Shown: piece after piece, positions 8,818 through 19,723 of the stretch
Numbering within the stretch: the stretch's first letter is position 1
Layout: every line of letters begins with the position of its first letter
Assembly: GCF_009720865.1 (NCBI RefSeq)
Contig: NZ_WNLA01000001.1
Span: forward strand, 620,001 to 684,000
Source of the DNA: Pseudoduganella ginsengisoli
GTDB lineage: Bacteria > Pseudomonadota > Gammaproteobacteria > Burkholderiales > Burkholderiaceae_D
Length of the DNA: 64,000 bases
Reading direction: 5' to 3'
Program-made: the position numbers and the translations under genes
The notes under the pieces: generated by a model
What the model was told of the DNA's origin: nothing
What the model saw: the letters and a program-made list of their open reading frames with translations, nothing else
Databases searched by the model: none

Positions 8818-8822
8818 TTTAT
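8818..8822. repeat. Target-site duplication, right copy (TTTAT)
   Basis: Second copy of the 5-bp duplication. It overlaps the vgrG TAA stop (8819-8821, bottom strand), showing that the insertion hit exactly at the end of that gene. Confidence 0.85.
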
Positions 8823-11593
8823 CGTCCATGATCCTCGGCTCCTCGCGTCAATGGGTTCGCGTCCAATCGCTCTTGTTCTTCGCTCGGACTGTCCTCAACA
8901 ATCGACCCACCTGGATTGCAATACCCGTGATACCCGATCGCGGTATTCATCGTGTGCGGCTCTTGCATGTCGTCAGGGGTAATTTCATAGCGCTGACCGC
9001 CAGGCAATTCGAGGTGGTATATCGACTCTTCGTCCAAGTCATGCTTGAACTGCAGCGTCCCCTCCTCGTCAAGCTTCGTTTCCTCTAACAGCGCACCGTC
9101 CTTGAACAATTTGCATGGCCAGCCCTTACAAGCCCTGCCACTGGCGGCCGGGTGCGATCCCAGATGCGGCACGCCTTTGCCTTTTAGTTTGGACAGCGGT
9201 GGCATCACCAAATCCACATCACGATTCTTCGGCCCCACAAAGCTGTGCTTCGCCGCATGCGCCACGTAATTACCATTGGTTCCCTGCTCGATGCCGTCAG
9301 CACTGAATCTCAAATAGCTTCCACCGCCATCAATAACCACCTCTTCCTTCGCTGTTATCAGAATCCGGTTAGCCGTCTGGGATATCTCCAGCTTGGACAG
9401 CAACCGGATATTGTCCGAGAGCGCCTGAATATCGATGTCCCCCGCAGCCGCCACCAGCTTCATCCCGGCTTGCTGCACGAATAGCCGCAATGACCGTTTC
9501 ACCGTAGCGAACAAGCTCTCCCCACTGGACAGCGACAAACTCTTGCCGCAACTGAGCGCCGTATGCTGGTCGCTGGCGATATGCGTACTGCCTGCAGTGG
9601 AACTGGCAATGCCTGCCGGACTGGCAAACACGAGATGCGACGCAAGAGCCTTGGCGTCTTTGCCAGTGACCGCATGCTGCTGGGTTTCCAGCGCCTTAAT
9701 GACGTCGGCCTGCCGGCGTGCCGCATCACCATCATGGGGCTGGGCGAGTTCCGCCAAACTGGCATGACTGGCCTGCGCCCGGTCCAAGCGCATCGCGGTT
9801 TCTTCCATGCTGGTGATATGTGAGCGAGCACCCGCCCGCTCCTCCGTGGTCACCAGCATCCCCCTCCCCGCCCGCACCACCCCGTGCCCATCCGTCCGCA
9901 ACTCAAACCCATCCCCGCGTGCTTCACCGCGACCGGAAACACTCTCCACCCGCACGATATGCCCCAGCCCCAACTGGCTATGCAAATGATCACTGCGCAA
10001 TTGCGCCTGCAATTGATCCCGTGTGTCATCCATCACCAGTTGATTCCCGCGCTGACCACCCAACTCCCGGCTCCGCCACCCCGACAACGCCCGCTGTTCC
10101 GGCAACGCCCACGGCACCGCATTCGCCCCGTTATAAACCACCCCCGTGACAATCGGATGATCCACATTCCCATTCACAAACTGCACCACCACTTCCTGCC
10201 CAACCCGTGGCAACCCGATCTGCCCGAACCCCGCCCCAGCCACCGGCATCGCCACTCGCACCCACGGCGAATTCCCACCCGTCCCTTTTCCTAACCGGTC
10301 CCAATGAAACTGCACCTTGATGCGCCCTAATGCATCCGTATGAATCTCCTCTCCCGCAGGCCCGGCAACGATGGCCGTCTGCACACCCGGATCAGGACAC
10401 GGCGTGCTGTGATACCCCCGCTCCGGATACCAGCGCCGCTGCTGGCGGATGCAGGTAAAGCGGTTCGTGTATTTCGACTCCGCGTGCCGCCCGTCCTGAT
10501 AATTGTTGGTGGCCGTATGCTCGACGGACAGAATCAAATAACAGCGGCCTTCGCGCGACGGATCGCCGATTTCCGCCAGGGGAGCCTCCGCGCTGAAATG
10601 CTCTTCCAGCCTGAAATACCGCCCCGGCTGCGCACTGCGGTCATTGCCGGACGCTTCAAAGTACTGGTACAGCGCTTCGCGTCCATCACTGCGGCGCTGC
10701 GCCAAGGGTTCGCCTTCGCGGCTGCCGTGATACGCGTTGGCGCCTGCATATTCATGCACTTCATGGTCGAAGCGGTCACCCTGCGGATAACGGGTGCGCG
10801 CGGAAATATGGCGCGGGGACGGGGACTTGTAGTCAAACGTGGACAACGTCAATACGCTGGCGCCCAGGCGGCGCATGGCTTGCCACTGGTGGATGCTGTC
10901 GTCTTCCTGCGAACCAGCCTCGCTGCGAAATGGCATGCCGTCCGCAGCGAACGTGCCTTCCCGCGCATCGATGGCGGCGGCGCCCATGGTGTCATCAGCC
11001 AGCCACAATGTATGGCCATCGGCGCGGTGCTCGTACCAGTAATGCCAGCCCAGCGCTTCCCAGCGCCGGTGCAAATGGTTGTAATCCGTTTCGTTGTATT
11101 GAATGGCGCACGTGATGGGCGGGTCGTCGCGCGTCAAACGCGTTTTCCAGTCGTGCTGCACGCAGTGGCGCAACGTCAGTTCCGTGATCTGCGCCACGGT
11201 GCGGCCATGGAAGCTGACGCAATCCTGGCGCAGCCGCGTCAACGCCATCCACGGTTCCAGCACCATGCGGTAAGTCGCCTGCCCGCCATCGGCGCCCAGC
11301 AGGCTAAACTCCGTCACGTAACCATTGAAGTACCGCTGCGAACCATCATTGCGCACCAGAGAGATGGTGACCAGCTTCGCCATCATGTCGGTCAGCGCAA
11401 TGTGCGCATCGTCCGACAGCAATTCCACCTCATAGCGGAAAGAACGCGACAACTCTTCGCGCGCATGCAGCGTATTCACCAACAGTACCGCGTATTCCGG
11501 CCCATCGCCGCGCGGGAAAGCCATGGTCAGCAAACGGCCATGCTGGCTTTCGCTGTCCAGCACCGACTGTATCCACGTTCTTGCGCCATCCAT
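8819..11593 (-). CDS. vgrG: T6SS spike protein VgrG with C-terminal extension
   Basis: 924 aa from ATG 11593, which has GAGGAGG 5 nt upstream; the stop of tssG is 13 nt before it. Domains in order: a gp27-like N-terminal module (RSFRYEVELLSDDAHI...MALTRLRQDCVSFHGRTV), a gp5-like OB module (GRIKVQFHWDRLGKGTGG, RVAMPVAGAGFGQIGLPRVGQE), and a DUF2345 beta-helix region (GAGMLVTTEERAGA...; EISQTANRILITAKEEVVIDGGG). The last ~100 residues (CKLFKDGALLEETKLDEEGT...YHLELPGGQRYEI) look like a transthyretin-type domain, the known docking site for phospholipase cargo. The cargo gene follows after the IS. Likely function: trimeric spike that carries the PLD effector. Confidence 0.95.
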   Translation of the reverse strand: MDGARTWIQSVLDSESQHGRLLTMAFPRGDGPEYAVLLVNTLHAREELSRSFRYEVELLSDDAHIALTDMMAKLVTISLVRNDGSQRYFNGYVTEFSLLGADGGQATYRMVLEPWMALTRLRQDCVSFHGRTVAQITELTLRHCVQHDWKTRLTRDDPPITCAIQYNETDYNHLHRRWEALGWHYWYEHRADGHTLWLADDTMGAAAIDAREGTFAADGMPFRSEAGSQEDDSIHQWQAMRRLGASVLTLSTFDYKSPSPRHISARTRYPQGDRFDHEVHEYAGANAYHGSREGEPLAQRRSDGREALYQYFEASGNDRSAQPGRYFRLEEHFSAEAPLAEIGDPSREGRCYLILSVEHTATNNYQDGRHAESKYTNRFTCIRQQRRWYPERGYHSTPCPDPGVQTAIVAGPAGEEIHTDALGRIKVQFHWDRLGKGTGGNSPWVRVAMPVAGAGFGQIGLPRVGQEVVVQFVNGNVDHPIVTGVVYNGANAVPWALPEQRALSGWRSRELGGQRGNQLVMDDTRDQLQAQLRSDHLHSQLGLGHIVRVESVSGRGEARGDGFELRTDGHGVVRAGRGMLVTTEERAGARSHITSMEETAMRLDRAQASHASLAELAQPHDGDAARRQADVIKALETQQHAVTGKDAKALASHLVFASPAGIASSTAGSTHIASDQHTALSCGKSLSLSSGESLFATVKRSLRLFVQQAGMKLVAAAGDIDIQALSDNIRLLSKLEISQTANRILITAKEEVVIDGGGSYLRFSADGIEQGTNGNYVAHAAKHSFVGPKNRDVDLVMPPLSKLKGKGVPHLGSHPAASGRACKGWPCKLFKDGALLEETKLDEEGTLQFKHDLDEESIYHLELPGGQRYEITPDDMQEPHTMNTAIGYHGYCNPGGSIVEDSPSEEQERLDANPLTRGAEDHGR

Positions 11594-11606
11594 ACCCGCC
11601 TCCTCG

Positions 11607-12611
11607 CTAATCGAGATCCAGCACATAACGGATTTCCGGCTTTTCCACGTGGCCCTGCTGGTCCGGCAAAAACGTATCCCAGCCCAGCCGGCGGCGCTGG
11701 CCCGGCGGCCCCAGTACCAGCGGCCGGATGGCTTGCGGGGCCAGCAGCAAGCACACTTCAAACGTCACCAGCGGCGCCGCGCATAGCCGTAGCAACGCCG
11801 CCAGCGCTGCCGATGCATCACCGCCCGGCAAAAAACGATCCAGCTGCGTGCGCGCCAGCGGGCCGATGTCGATGCGTACGCCCTGCTCTGGCCGGAACAG
11901 GCGCTTGCCCAGCATGGCGCCGCCACCCAGCCGGGGGCGGTTTTGCCCCAGTACCGAACGCCGCTCCGGCAGCACCACTTCCCAACTGCCGGCAAATTGC
12001 CTGCACGCGATGGGAACAGCGAAATACCCGGCCAACATTTGCCCGATCGCTTGCGCACTGACGGGCCGCATGCGCAGCAGGCCGGCGTAATAAGCCGCCA
12101 CGTGGTCATAAGGATGGCTGGGCGCGGGCTGGGCGCCGGACAGTGCCAGCAACAGCGGCAGCAAGCCATCCGCGCCGCCCGTAGCCAAGCCGTGTTCCAG
12201 CCGCCGCAACTCGCCCGCCTGGCAATGCAGCGCCATCAGCCGCGCCGACACCAGATCCATGAACGCGCACACGCCGTCGCGCTGTTCACCGGGCGGCAAG
12301 TCGGCGATGTGCTGCGTGTCATGCAGCGGCAGCGCGCCCGCCGCGCCCAGCAAGCCGATATACGCAGGCGTCAGCGCAACGTTGAATGGATCGCCAGCCA
12401 TTTCCAGCGCCGCCAGTTCGCTGGCCGGATAAGCCAGCGACAGGCTGTTACGGAACGTCAGCACTTGCGCATAGGCTTCCTCTTGCGTGACACCCAGGGC
12501 CGCCAGCTGGCGCAACAGCAGCCGCACGGCCTGCGCAAATGAAAAGCGCCACGGCTCATCCAGCAAACGCTGGATCACGCCAGGCTGGCGTAGCCGCTGC
12601 GTGGAGCGCAT
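11607..12611 (-). CDS. tssG: T6SS baseplate protein TssG (ImpH/VasB)
   Basis: 334 aa, a normal size for TssG. The N-terminal signature VIQRLLDEPWRFSFAQAVRL and the C-terminal LGWDTFLPDQ (common in this family) support the call, as does the fixed neighbour TssF. TssG forms the baseplate wedge with TssE, TssF and TssK around the VgrG spike. The chosen ATG lies 37 bp inside the tssF 3' end, so the two are translationally coupled. vgrG follows with a strong ribosome site placed across the tssG stop. Confidence 0.92.
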   Translation of the reverse strand: MRSTQRLRQPGVIQRLLDEPWRFSFAQAVRLLLRQLAALGVTQEEAYAQVLTFRNSLSLAYPASELAALEMAGDPFNVALTPAYIGLLGAAGALPLHDTQHIADLPPGEQRDGVCAFMDLVSARLMALHCQAGELRRLEHGLATGGADGLLPLLLALSGAQPAPSHPYDHVAAYYAGLLRMRPVSAQAIGQMLAGYFAVPIACRQFAGSWEVVLPERRSVLGQNRPRLGGGAMLGKRLFRPEQGVRIDIGPLARTQLDRFLPGGDASAALAALLRLCAAPLVTFEVCLLLAPQAIRPLVLGPPGQRRRLGWDTFLPDQQGHVEKPEIRYVLDLD

Positions 12612-14329
12612 CGCTTCAATTCCTTGCCCGTGCGCGCCGACAACGCCACCAGCTCGACAAAGCTGTTGACCTGCACATACAGCGCGAAGTAATGGTCCAG
12701 CACATCAATAAACAGGCTGATGCTGCTGCCCGCGTACGCCTCTTCTTCCAGCGTGATGCGCACTTCCATGCCGTGCGCCAGCGATGCGCCGTGCGGGTGG
12801 CGCAGCCACGCCGTGGCATGGGCCTGTTGCAGCGCCACGATGCCGGCAATCTGGCGGCGCGAAATGGCGTCCTGCCGCAAGTCATATAGCGCCAGCATTT
12901 CACGCAGCGCCTGCACGCCCTGCGGCGCCAGCGCGCGCTGGTTCAGCGCCAGGTGGGATATCAGCCGCCAGTGCAGCGCGGCGCCCGAGGGCGGCCTCAA
13001 TGCCGCCGACGGCATGCGCACGCAACGCATGGCAACGCCGTCCCCCTGCAATACGCCATCGCGCAATTGTTCCGGCAAGTCCCGGTTGCTGCACGTGAGC
13101 CGCAGCGACAAGGTGCACGGTTCCAGCGCCAGCGGCGTGCGGCGCGCATCAACCAGCGACAGCCGCTTTTCATATCCGGGACTGGTGGACGCCAGCATGT
13201 CATCCGTGTGCAGCATCCAGTAGCATCCCGTGCTTTGCTCACCATGGCGCAGCGAATAAAACGGCAGGAATTCCACCGGTGGCGACGGCGCACCGCCTTT
13301 TTCCGCCAGGTGCACACTGTCCACGGACAGTACTTCATACGCTGCAGGCAAATTGGGATGCGCCAGCACTGCGTAATCGAGCTGTTCATGCGTGACGTCG
13401 ACCGGTTCGCCCGGCTGCTGGAACACATTCACCACTGGCACGCAACCGGGCAGCAAATTGGCGGCCGAGACATGGCGCAGCATGCGCGCCGACCGGGTAT
13501 CGCTGCCCGCCCCCACCAGCGCCACGTGCAGCACATAGGTGTCATCGTGCGCCGGCGCACAGGCCCGCAACGCCGCCACGTCGATATCGATGAAGTTGAA
13601 TTTCGCAGGAAACGCAAAGTATTCCGCCAGCAGGCACTGCGCGGGGTGCGAACGGCCATCATGCGGCAACAGTGCTTCATCGGCCGCGAAACCGGCTGCG
13701 GCCAATGGCAGCGCCGGCAATGCACGCCACGCGCTGCCCTGCTCTACCCACGCGCAGACAGCCTGCATGCAAAGCGCATCGCGCAGCGCGGCGCACAGCG
13801 GCGCTTCGCCATCGATATACAGCCGCACCCGGTCCACGGCCGGCGCATGCAGCTCGATACGCAGCCCCGCCCCCGCATCGGGCGGCAATAGCACTGCGGG
13901 CGGCGCCGCCATCAGCGGCGAAAAGCTGGCCGAGCGCACGTATACGGCAGCCGCATCGGCCGGATATACGGCGCGGAATTTGCACGGTATGCCGTTGACG
14001 GGCGCCGATTCCAGTTCCATGCCGCGCGCAATGCTTGCACCGGCCACCAGCTGCACAATCGCACACGAAGGAAATGGCCGCAAATAGTGCGGCAATAACA
14101 ATTCCAGCAACGCTTCCGTCACATGCACATGCCCGTCATCGATGCGCATGGCGGCGCGGGCCGCCAGCAGCGCGACGGACTGGATCAGGCGCTCCGTTTG
14201 CGGGTCCGCCTGTTGCCCGCCGTCGAGCTGCAGCTGCGCCGCCACCTTCGGGTAGCGCGCGGCAAACTGGCCCGCATGGCGGCGCAACATGACCAGTTCG
14301 CGTTCGTAGTACGGCAGCAATCGTTCCAT
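12575..14329 (-). CDS. tssF: T6SS baseplate protein TssF (ImpG/VasA)
   Basis: 584 aa from ATG 14329; a GGAGGGG Shine-Dalgarno and the family N-terminus MERLLPYYERELVMLRRHAG fix this start, rather than an ATG 45 nt upstream. Further TssF marks are FAARYPKVAAQLQL, RLIQSVALLAAR, LLPHYLRPFPSCAIVQ and the C-terminal SLFIDVLDHYFALYVQVNSF. TssF is the core wedge protein of the baseplate. It is first in the tssF-tssG-vgrG operon, divergent from tssK across a 170-bp gap. Confidence 0.95.
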   Translation of the reverse strand: MERLLPYYERELVMLRRHAGQFAARYPKVAAQLQLDGGQQADPQTERLIQSVALLAARAAMRIDDGHVHVTEALLELLLPHYLRPFPSCAIVQLVAGASIARGMELESAPVNGIPCKFRAVYPADAAAVYVRSASFSPLMAAPPAVLLPPDAGAGLRIELHAPAVDRVRLYIDGEAPLCAALRDALCMQAVCAWVEQGSAWRALPALPLAAAGFAADEALLPHDGRSHPAQCLLAEYFAFPAKFNFIDIDVAALRACAPAHDDTYVLHVALVGAGSDTRSARMLRHVSAANLLPGCVPVVNVFQQPGEPVDVTHEQLDYAVLAHPNLPAAYEVLSVDSVHLAEKGGAPSPPVEFLPFYSLRHGEQSTGCYWMLHTDDMLASTSPGYEKRLSLVDARRTPLALEPCTLSLRLTCSNRDLPEQLRDGVLQGDGVAMRCVRMPSAALRPPSGAALHWRLISHLALNQRALAPQGVQALREMLALYDLRQDAISRRQIAGIVALQQAHATAWLRHPHGASLAHGMEVRITLEEEAYAGSSISLFIDVLDHYFALYVQVNSFVELVALSARTGKELKRCAPRSGYASLA

Positions 14330-14499
14330 CGCCCCTCCGTCTGTGAAGAGGCCATTATTGCTACCTATCCGCACAGCAACTTGCGCAAATGCAAATTCGC
14401 TCGAGAAAGATTTCGGTTCGGCAATCGCTTGCGGCAGCGCAAAGCTCTACCCGGCTGCGCGAAGCAAGCTGCCGGTTCCGCCACGTCCGGGAGCACACC

Positions 14500-15861
14500 A
14501 TGAGCCTGCCCTTAAAAGTACTGTGGACCGAAGGCTTGACCTTGGGACCACTGCATTTCCAGCAACAAGACCGTTACCACGAAGCGCGCACGCGGCGCAT
14601 GGCGACCATGCTGCAGCCGTACCTGTGGGGCATCCGCGACGCGCAATGGAATGACGAAAGTTTGCGCAACGGCACGCTGCAGGCGGAAGCTTTATCACTG
14701 GTTTTTCCGGATGGCGAATGCTATGACGCCCCCGGCGCGGACCCGTTGCCTCCGCCGCTGGACCTGGACCGGCTGGCGCCGGACGAGCAAACGTTCACTA
14801 TTTGCGCACTGTTGCCGGCGCTGCATGCGCATGGCGGCAATGTACAGGCGGCCGGCACCGCCCCCGTGCGCTATGCGCGCCACGAGCGGGAAACCCTGGA
14901 TTTATATGCCGGCGCACCGTCCGAGCACATCGCCTACCTGCACAAGGTGGTGCGCCTGGCGCCGCAGGCGGAAGCAGTTGACGGCGCCATCGGCTTCCCC
15001 GTGATCCGCATCCGCCGCCAGGCCACCGGCGGGTTCGAAGTGGATCCCTCCTTCATCCCGCCCGCCGTGACGTTGGCGGCCACGCGGCTGCACCGCATGC
15101 TCGAGGGCCTGGTCGACAAGCTGCAAGCGAAAGTCGATGCGCTGCACGAACGGCACCGGCAGCCGGCAAAAGATGTCGTATCATTCCACAGCGGCGACAT
15201 CACGTCGTACCTGATGCTTAACGCCATCAGCACCAGCGGCGCCGCGCTCGTGCACTGCGCACGCCACGGCCAGCACCACCCGGAAACCCTGTTCGAACGC
15301 ATGACAACGCTGGCGGGCGGCCTGATGTCGTTTTCCACCCGCTATGCGCTGGCGGACTTGCCCCACTACCGCCATGCGGATGCTGGTCCCGGCTTCGCCA
15401 AACTGGCCGCCATCATCCGCGACCTGGCCGACACGGTGCTGTCATCGCGCTACTTCACGATTCCCCTGCCGCCCGATCCCGACCGGCCCGGCCGCTACCG
15501 CACCCGCATCGACCCAGCCCAGGTCGACCGCAACGCGGCCCTGTGCGTGGCCGTCAGCGCAGACATGCCGGCGCTGGAACTGGTGGCCGCCGTGCCACTG
15601 CGCTTCAAGTGCGGCGCACCAGACGATGTGGAACGCATGGTCGGCATGGCGCTGCCCGGCATTCCCCTCACGCACATGGCGCAAGTGCCGCATGACGTGC
15701 CGATCCGGCCCAACACGTATTACTTCACGTTCGACCACCGCAATGATTTATATGACGCGATGCTAAAGGCGCAGGCGCTGGCCCTATATGCGCCGGACGG
15801 GATGAAAGCGCTGAAAGTGGAACTGTTTGCACTGAAGGGACAGGCGGGCGAGCTGGGATAA
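14500..15861 (+). CDS. tssK: T6SS baseplate protein TssK (ImpJ/VasE)
   Basis: 453 aa from ATG 14500 with GGGAG 7 nt upstream. The N-terminal signature KVLWTEGLTLGPLHFQQQDRY is the TssK hallmark (usually W.EGmflrPqHFQqqdr). TssK links the TssFG wedges to the membrane complex (TssL/TssM). It stands alone on the + strand, divergent from tssF; a hairpin follows the stop. No tssL or tssM is present in the window, so its membrane partners must be encoded elsewhere. Confidence 0.94.
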   Translation: MSLPLKVLWTEGLTLGPLHFQQQDRYHEARTRRMATMLQPYLWGIRDAQWNDESLRNGTLQAEALSLVFPDGECYDAPGADPLPPPLDLDRLAPDEQTFTICALLPALHAHGGNVQAAGTAPVRYARHERETLDLYAGAPSEHIAYLHKVVRLAPQAEAVDGAIGFPVIRIRRQATGGFEVDPSFIPPAVTLAATRLHRMLEGLVDKLQAKVDALHERHRQPAKDVVSFHSGDITSYLMLNAISTSGAALVHCARHGQHHPETLFERMTTLAGGLMSFSTRYALADLPHYRHADAGPGFAKLAAIIRDLADTVLSSRYFTIPLPPDPDRPGRYRTRIDPAQVDRNAALCVAVSADMPALELVAAVPLRFKCGAPDDVERMVGMALPGIPLTHMAQVPHDVPIRPNTYYFTFDHRNDLYDAMLKAQALALYAPDGMKALKVELFALKGQAGELG

Positions 15862-15866
15862 CACGG

Positions 15867-15888
15867 GGTAATAACGCGGGTTATTACC
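15867..15888 (+). terminator. Hairpin after tssK
   Basis: Perfect 9-bp arms GGTAATAAC/GTTATTACC around loop GCGG, 5 nt after the tssK stop. No long T-run follows (only GGGTTTATTG), so termination strength is uncertain. Confidence 0.5.
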
Positions 15889-15945
15889 GCGGGTTTATTG
15901 CAACGCCGTTATACTGGGGCATCGGAAAGACGCCGGGAGCCATGC

Positions 15946-16656
15946 ATGACCAGACATCGGCCGTTGGACACGGGCTGCATTTTCGCAGGGTTGCTGATGC
16001 TGTGCGGCGGCAGCGCGCCGGCAGCATGGGCTGCCCGTCCGCTGGCCACTGACGATGCGCCCATACTCGATCCCGGCCAGTGCCAGCTGGAGACGTGGGT
16101 ACAGCACGATCTCCAGCATACGCACTTCTGGATGGTTCCCGCCTGCAATGTCAATGGCAACTGGGAAGTGGGCGTGGGCGCCGCGCGCCTGCAAGGACAC
16201 AGCGGCGGCAATAGCCTGACGCAAGCCGTGATCCAGGCCAAAACTGTGCTGGCCGCGCCCAAAGACGGCTGGTGGCGCGCCGGCATCGCCGTGGCGGACC
16301 AGTTTGATCCGGCACGCGGCCTGGCCGGCGACTGGACGGCTTACGTACCGGTGACCGTTGACTTGAATGGCGACCGCCTGCAATGGCACACCAATATCGG
16401 CTGGCGGCGCGAGCGCCACGGCGCGCCCGCAGCAACGTGGGCGACCGCATTGGAGGCGGCGGTCGGCGAACGGACAGCGCTGACGGTGGAAACTTACGGC
16501 ACCCGAGGCGGCGGTTCCTGGCGCCAGTTGGGTGCGCGCTATTCCGTCATGCCAGGACGGGCCGACGTCGATATCGCGTGGGGCGCCAAAGCGGGCGCCG
16601 GCAGGCACGAACATTATTACGCGGCCGGATTGACTATCTATACCACCCCGCCCTGA
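15946..16656 (+). CDS. Exported protein, possible outer-membrane beta-barrel
   Basis: 236 aa from the second of two overlapping ATGs (GGGAG 6 nt upstream). The signal peptide is clear (TGCIFAGLLMLCGG...AAWAA). The mature start RPLATDDAPILDPGQCQLETW and alternating short amphipathic strands (WEVGVGAARLQG, WWRAGIAVADQF, WTAYVPVTVDLNGD, YYAAGLTIYTT) suggest a small beta-barrel of the MetA/phenol-degradation-like transporter type. Function unknown. It ends 5 bp from the oppositely transcribed receiver-like gene. Confidence 0.75.
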   Translation: MTRHRPLDTGCIFAGLLMLCGGSAPAAWAARPLATDDAPILDPGQCQLETWVQHDLQHTHFWMVPACNVNGNWEVGVGAARLQGHSGGNSLTQAVIQAKTVLAAPKDGWWRAGIAVADQFDPARGLAGDWTAYVPVTVDLNGDRLQWHTNIGWRRERHGAPAATWATALEAAVGERTALTVETYGTRGGGSWRQLGARYSVMPGRADVDIAWGAKAGAGRHEHYYAAGLTIYTTPP

Positions 16657-16661
16657 CCACA

Positions 16662-17492
16662 TCAGGCGATATGCATCTGCCGCTTCAGCACCGTGCGCAG
16701 TGTCGCATCGGCCACCGGCTTGTCCAATAACCCTGCCACACCCGCCGCGCGGCCACGCTTGCCGTCATACTTGAACGGCGGCGCCACCACGAGGACGACT
16801 TCCGGCGGCTGCGCATCGGCCTGCGCCCGCAGTGCGGCGCTCACGCGGTACGCGTCAATGCCCGGCAGCGACGTGTTGATCAGCACCACAGACAACGGCG
16901 CCTCGGCGCCTGCCGCCAGCGCCGATGCTTCATCGCTTGCTGCCAGCACGGTAATACGGTAAGGCTTCATCAGCTGGCTGGCCTGGGCCGCCAGGCGTCC
17001 GCCGCCATCGACCACCAGCACGGCGCCGCGCCGCGACTTGCCCCGCATGGCTTCATATTCGGCAGGATCGGTCAAGTCGAAGTCCAGCCGCGGCATGCGG
17101 CGCCGTTCCGGGATGGGCGGCAAACCCTCGCCCGCCAGACGGGCCAGCGCGTCGGCGCGGCGCGCCACCAGCAGCGCCAGCTGGATGTGGAACGCGCCAG
17201 GATCAAACGCCAGCGGCAGGCCGGGATATGGCAACGGCGCGGCCGGCTGCCCCAACACCAGCGCAGGACGCAAATCCAGCTCCCCCGGCACGTCGGCCTG
17301 CGCGGATAGTTCTGCCATGGCTTTCAAGTCGGGACCATAGGCCAGCACCAGATCCGGCTCTTGCAAACTGTGTTCGGACAGGCAAAAATACTGCGGCCCG
17401 TGCGCCGGCGCGGCCCGCAGGGTAGTTTCCAGTGCTTGCGCGGCTTCGCGGGGAAAGCCTGCCAGCCGTACGGCAAAGGGAAATTTATCCAT
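16662..17492 (-). CDS. Degenerate response-regulator (pseudo-receiver) protein
   Basis: 276 aa. The C-terminal ~120 residues follow the receiver fold: AVLVVDGGG (beta-1, second acidic residue replaced by Gly), VVLINTSLPGIDAY (beta-3, phospho-acceptor Asp replaced by Asn), and GLLDKPV (conserved Lys-Pro kept). The beta-4 Thr/Ser position reads VVLVVAPP. It therefore should not be phosphorylated in the normal way. The N-terminal half is unrecognised but alternates strands and helices and could be a second eroded receiver. No output domain is present. It is divergent from parE with ~215 bp between. Confidence 0.72.
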   Translation of the reverse strand: MDKFPFAVRLAGFPREAAQALETTLRAAPAHGPQYFCLSEHSLQEPDLVLAYGPDLKAMAELSAQADVPGELDLRPALVLGQPAAPLPYPGLPLAFDPGAFHIQLALLVARRADALARLAGEGLPPIPERRRMPRLDFDLTDPAEYEAMRGKSRRGAVLVVDGGGRLAAQASQLMKPYRITVLAASDEASALAAGAEAPLSVVLINTSLPGIDAYRVSAALRAQADAQPPEVVLVVAPPFKYDGKRGRAAGVAGLLDKPVADATLRTVLKRQMHIA

Positions 17493-17653
17493 GATTTCCC
17501 CATTTAACCACAGTTGACGCTTGCATCAGGCAACTTGAAAAAGGCATTTTTCAGCCACTGCCGCCCGTTGCGGATAGAATGCGCAAGCTCCCGGACCGGC
17601 GGCGTTCCGCGCCCTGTCGTGTAAAAACGCCGTAACGGAACGAAAAGACTGTA

Positions 17654-17659
17654 TATAAT
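17654..17659 (+). promoter_or_regulatory. Candidate -10 box for parE
   Basis: A perfect TATAAT within GTATATAATC lies 49 nt before the parE start. No good -35 hexamer is seen 16-18 nt upstream, so this is a weak prediction from the -10 alone. Confidence 0.35.
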
Positions 17660-17707
17660 CACAGCGTTTTGCCAGATTTTTTGCCTGATAAGCACCTTCG
17701 ACCTCGT

Positions 17708-19708
<2,001 letters not shown>

Positions 19709-19723
19709 CGAATACCCGCAATC

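Noticed and set aside
7564..8982. 472-aa open frame on + across the IS and vgrG end
   Set aside because: It crosses the IS border and so cannot be an ancestral gene; the real frames are orfA/orfB and vgrG on -.
11594..11761. Extended VgrG start at 11761
   Set aside because: It would run 50 codons into tssG; ATG 11593 has a strong GAGGAGG site and the family N-terminus.
10340..12061. 573-aa open frame on + across vgrG and tssG
   Set aside because: It runs antisense to well-supported vgrG/tssG, has Arg/Ala/Pro-rich composition and no ribosome site.
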